Origin: Dermatophagoides farinae
Taxonomy: Eukaryota; Arthropoda; Arachnida; Sarcoptiformes; Pyroglyphidae
NCBI RefSeq assembly: GCF_024713945.1
Contig: NC_134680.1
Span: 501,001-565,000, forward strand
Length of the DNA: 64,000 bases
Reading direction: 5' to 3'
In this document: piece after piece, positions 60,212 through 64,000 of the stretch
How the letters are laid out: every line of letters starts with the position of its first letter
How positions within the stretch are numbered: the stretch's first letter is position 1
Notes under the pieces: model-generated
Database searches by the model: none
Told to the model about the DNA's origin: nothing
The model's input: only the letters and a program-made list of their open reading frames with translations
Translations under genes and position numbers: made by a program

Positions 60212-63200
60212 TTATGATTGTCTTCGTGTTCTTATAATGTCTACATTGGCCAATGATGATAACGATGATGTTGAATGTGATGGCATTGATGATGATAATG
60301 ATGATGATGGTGGTGGTGGTTGTTGTTGCAAATCTCTTGCAATCATTCGCATAACATCCATTAATATCATCTGATCAATGGTTACATTATTGGATTTTAA
60401 TGATGATGATGATGATGATTGTAAATGATGAAATTTTGGCACCAATGATGATGCTGATGATTGTAATATCTGTAATGGTTTAGAATCAGAATCCAAATCA
60501 TCCGTATCGTCATTTTGTGTTGTGAAACCATTTGAATACTGAAAATTAAAAAAAAACAAAATATTTCACATTTAGATATTATTCATTCATATCCATAATC
60601 AACATACCTCAAGTGAAGAAAATACTTTACGATCAACAAAACTATTTGATGGTCTCTCCAAATTATGATCATGACCATGAGTATGATTAAATTGTTTCAA
60701 TAATAATGGTGGTGTCATTGTAGTCATCATTGGTAATTGTTGTGGTGGTGCCATAGTAGTAGTCGATGTTGTCGTAGTGGTCATCGTTGTAGCCGTTGTC
60801 GTGGTCATTGAATCAACTGGACGAATACGCAGAATATCTTCGCTACCGAAACCGATATCCGGTAATAAAAGATGACCATTATTATTGAATTTATTCCTTG
60901 ATTTTGATTTCATTGTCAATGATGGCCATGATATACGTTGATTATATTTATTTTGGCCATTAGAAGTTACAATCGGTACAAATCCACCAGATTGTAGTAA
61001 CACAGATTTTGATGGCGATTGATTCGAAATAGACATTGATGATTTTATCGGTTTCATCGTTGTGGTCGTCGTCGTTGTTGCTGTTGTTGATGATGATGAT
61101 GATGATGCAGATGATTTTCGTACCGGTGATAATGATTGTGGACGATATAATTTTGCTTGTGAAGTACTAATTGTCGTACGAACATTATTATTGTTATTAT
61201 TATTATTATTATTGGGAAATCGAACACCAAATTTTTTCATTACAAGATTTGGATTTGTTGATGATTGATGAAAATTGAGAAATGGTGAATTGTATGGATT
61301 GGTAACACCAGGTGGCAATACTGGCACTGATATTGGAAATGTCATTCGATGATTGGAATCATAATTACTACCACCACCAACAACACCATTTTTGCTATTT
61401 TCCATGAATGGATCGAATAAATTATCAAAATTTTGCAACATAAATGTTCCAGGTGATGCAACAGCAGCCGATGACATTAGTGGACTTATATTATTGGTAC
61501 GTTCAATTTCAAAATCTGGAACAGCCATCTGTGGAATAGAAGCCGGGTATACGACATTGAATTTTGGACGAAGTTTTAAAATTGGTGAAGAACTTCGCAA
61601 TGGTTTCATGTTGGTGGCCGTAGCGATAGGTTTTGTTGATTGAAACATAAGATTTTGTAATCGATTTTTCACTGGTTTAATTATCATTGTAGCACCTGAC
61701 ATATCAGCTTTTGCTTTTGGCAAAATAATATGATCAACCAATGGTAGAGCAACTTGAACTCTAGATGGTGATGATGAACTAGAAGCTAATGGCATCGATT
61801 TCGATTCTGATGTTGTTGGTTCATTTGGACATCGATCTACAATGTGAATCTTCCAACCCATAAATCGATGAAGATAACATTGATAATAAATAAGATCAGG
61901 TGTATTTTGATCCGGTGTGAATTGAAGACGAGCAGATTGACCTTCAGTATCACAATCAAGAGCAAGAGTTTTTCGAAAATCTTCAAATGTTGGATACGTA
62001 TTATCAATATCATTGATATTTGTTTCCGATGTAAGGTGCCATTTACAGCTACGACCTTCTGCTATTGGATATATTGTACCGTTCGGTGTGATACCAACAC
62101 CAGCCATTACACGTTCCAATCGTCGTTCATCGGGTGTTTTATATTCAAATCCACCTTCATCACTGGTAGTCAAATAAAGTGGATGTCTTCGGGCATTATT
62201 TTCATGATCATTACCGCCTTCCACCCAGAAAGTATATGTAGTTCCACGTTTCAATACCAATTCAGGTATCATCAATCCATTAATATACCAGGCAACACCC
62301 CAACCTTTATGGCCGGTTCTTGCTTGATAACCACGTTTTGGTCCACCTACTGGACCCATTTGTGCCCAAAGAATACCATCCTTTGGACATATAATTTTCG
62401 GTATTGTCCATGGTTTTAATTGCACATTTGTAGATTCATGTCGAGTTGTGTCTACAGTTGTTGCATTCAAAACGGATAATGGTGATAGAGTAGCAGAAGT
62501 TGTAAACGAATCAGCCGTTGTAACATTGGATGATTCCGATATCATTCTTGCATCTCTCGTATGACTCGCCGATGATGATGTTTGATTGGAATTTGATGCA
62601 GCAGCAATCAACTGTTGCCATTTACGTTGTTGCATTAATGCCTGATCTGGACTTGGACAATTCCATTTTGGTGAACGAGCAAAATCTAAATATCGATTAC
62701 CATATTGGTGATTAGTATGATATGATAATTCATTACGAGAATTCAATGGTCCATATGCCCATATAATAGCTTGTTGACCATCGGAATAAATGTGTTGATC
62801 AAGTCGTTCATCTACACCAAGCTGTGGCCGTTTAACGGTAATCATACGAAATCCATTAATAACTGCTGCATGTAATAATGTAATACTGTCAGTGGCACCT
62901 GGATGATTCAAGTCCGGACAAACACCATGTTGTCCAACACATGGTTCTTTGGCACTGATATAATAATCTTTAGCATGTCCTTTACCGGATGCATCGATCC
63001 AGGCAACTAAAGAATCGGCACCAATCATCAATGATCGACTATCATCACGTGGCCAACCTATCGACATGTATTCATTGGGTAACATACGACCAACTAATTG
63101 TATGACAATATCATCGCCATCCAGGATCCAACGCATTTCGAAACCACGAAGATCATCGAAAACTTCACAATTCAATTTAGCTTCTGGTTTCAAACCTAAC

Positions 63201-64000
63201 ATTGCCGGCGATGGTGGTACACGTACATGTTGTGGTATATGAACATGACCAAAATCCACCTGAAAATCTTCACACCAAATGCCTAACCAATCAAAATCGT
63301 AGACGGTTTTTGTATCTGGTAACATTAACATGACAGTTTCACCATGATAAGCACGTAATGGCCGTACAGAGCCCTTTTCATCTTTCAATCGTAAACCTTG
63401 TGGTGATTGACGTGGTCCACGAGTTGCCCACCAATAGGCTGCTGGACCAAGGCCGTCATACCAAAAATTCGGTATCAATATGGTTTGTGCATCAACAATA
63501 GTTATCGGTGATGAACGAACTCCGTGTGCTAATGTATTCAGGCCAGGCAGTTCTAATGGTCGCGGTAGATCCACATCTACTGGTATGGTTACATGACCCA
63601 TTGATAGATGATTATTTCGATTCCATACGGAAAACCAACGTATCTCTCGAATTGTACGACCATCAGGCAGTTTAAGAATCAAATCTTTATTCTGATAATT
63701 GCCCAATTGATTGTAACTAAATTGAAAAAAAATATTAATTTTAAGAAATCGATTACAATCAACAGAACAGAAAAAAAAATTATCAATCATTACATACGTT
63801 CCTTTATCATCGGCAACAGTAAAACCGGTACCATCAGGTAAAAGTGTTGATCCAGCTTGAAAATAACTATATGGATTACGTGTACCATCAAAATTGAAAC
63901 CTTTGATAAATATGGTATTCTCATCCGATGCATATACATGACCTGTGGCAGCACCAGGCGATAATGGTCCTAATGGTGTACCATAATATTTATCTGTTAC
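60212..64000 (-). CDS. Skeletor: Skeletor-like protein, DM13-DM13-DOMON (5' end outside window)
   Basis: Visible exons: 64000-63798, 63716-60608 and 60538-60212 (phase closes; 1212 residues to the stop). The first visible residues (VTDKYYGTPLGPLSPGAATG) begin a DM13 domain that ends near GHVTIP (residue 112). A second DM13 runs about 134-229 (GPAAYWWATRG, WLGIWCEDFQVDFGHVHIP). DOMON, a heme/sugar-binding fold, runs about 249-380 (WILDGDDIVIQLVGRM, YISAKEPCVGQHGVC). Then a cupredoxin-like region (GWGVAWYINGLMIPEL, YYQCYLHRFMGWKIHI). The last 450 residues are low-complexity Thr/Ser/Asn sequence. The domain order is that of the Drosophila Skeletor locus, whose products include spindle-matrix and extracellular isoforms. 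This copy reads like the extracellular, possibly redox-active cuticle form. The signal peptide would be in exons beyond 64000. Confidence 0.9.

Noticed and set aside
61844-62419. 191-residue + strand frame
   Set aside because: Antisense of the conserved Skeletor-like exon. The coding sense strand is proved by the domain matches.

Overview
The window looks like nuclear DNA of an arthropod, most likely an acariform (dust- or itch-type) mite. It is AT-rich, saturated with A/T, CA/TG and ATC/GAT microsatellites, has mostly short GT-AG introns (54-110 bp), and its proteins carry long His/Gln/Asn/Asp runs. TTAGG repeats (the usual arthropod telomere unit), a Skeletor-type DM13/DOMON gene, a DONSON orthologue and secreted type-B carboxylesterases all fit an arthropod. 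The species cannot be fixed from sequence alone. I saw no rRNA, tRNA, CRISPR or intact transposon.

Layout. 1-9.6 kb: no convincing gene, only low-complexity DNA. 9.8-12.2 kb (+): a three-exon prepropeptide gene with one amidated 50-residue peptide, tentatively CRF/DH44-like. 12.2-20.9 kb: gene-free. 20.9-24.2 kb (+): a 1041-residue secreted Gln/Ser/His-rich protein. 26.0-28.7 kb (-): an unrecognised six-exon, 798-residue protein. 29.3-30.9 kb (-): two small orphan genes, one tail-anchored and one secreted. 31.3-38.5 kb (-): four paralogous small secreted proteins sharing a signal-peptide exon, a core promoter and a four-cysteine helical domain. This array is interrupted by interstitial TTAGG repeats, a perfect hairpin, a 16-17 bp tandem repeat and a carboxylesterase gene (+). 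39.1-41.2 kb (-): two related secreted low-complexity proteins. 41.7-43.4 kb (-): a second carboxylesterase, which forms a 2.2-2.3 kb inverted duplication with the first. 44.4-44.9 kb (-): a small VPVK/Gly-rich cuticle-like protein.

46.2-60.0 kb holds what I consider the main discovery: eight genes of one apparently undescribed cysteine-rich family. Six (five at 46.2-50.3 kb and one at 57.8-60.0 kb, all -) share the signature FCCFVWxQ...C-x7-C and an intron exactly seven codons before the CC pair. Two (+, 53.7-54.5 and 56.9-57.6 kb) are more distant relatives. Most have a signal peptide, a disulfide-rich ectodomain and a membrane segment, so they look like a lineage-specific set of cell-surface proteins. 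DONSON (50.5-52.7 kb, -), a replication factor, sits inside the cluster. The right edge (60.2-64.0 kb, -) is the 3' part of a Skeletor-like gene whose 5' end lies beyond the window.

Exon boundaries were read by eye from GT-AG sites and checked for frame closure. Each multi-exon model given here keeps an open frame to its stop. Functions of the orphan families are not known to me and are not guessed.
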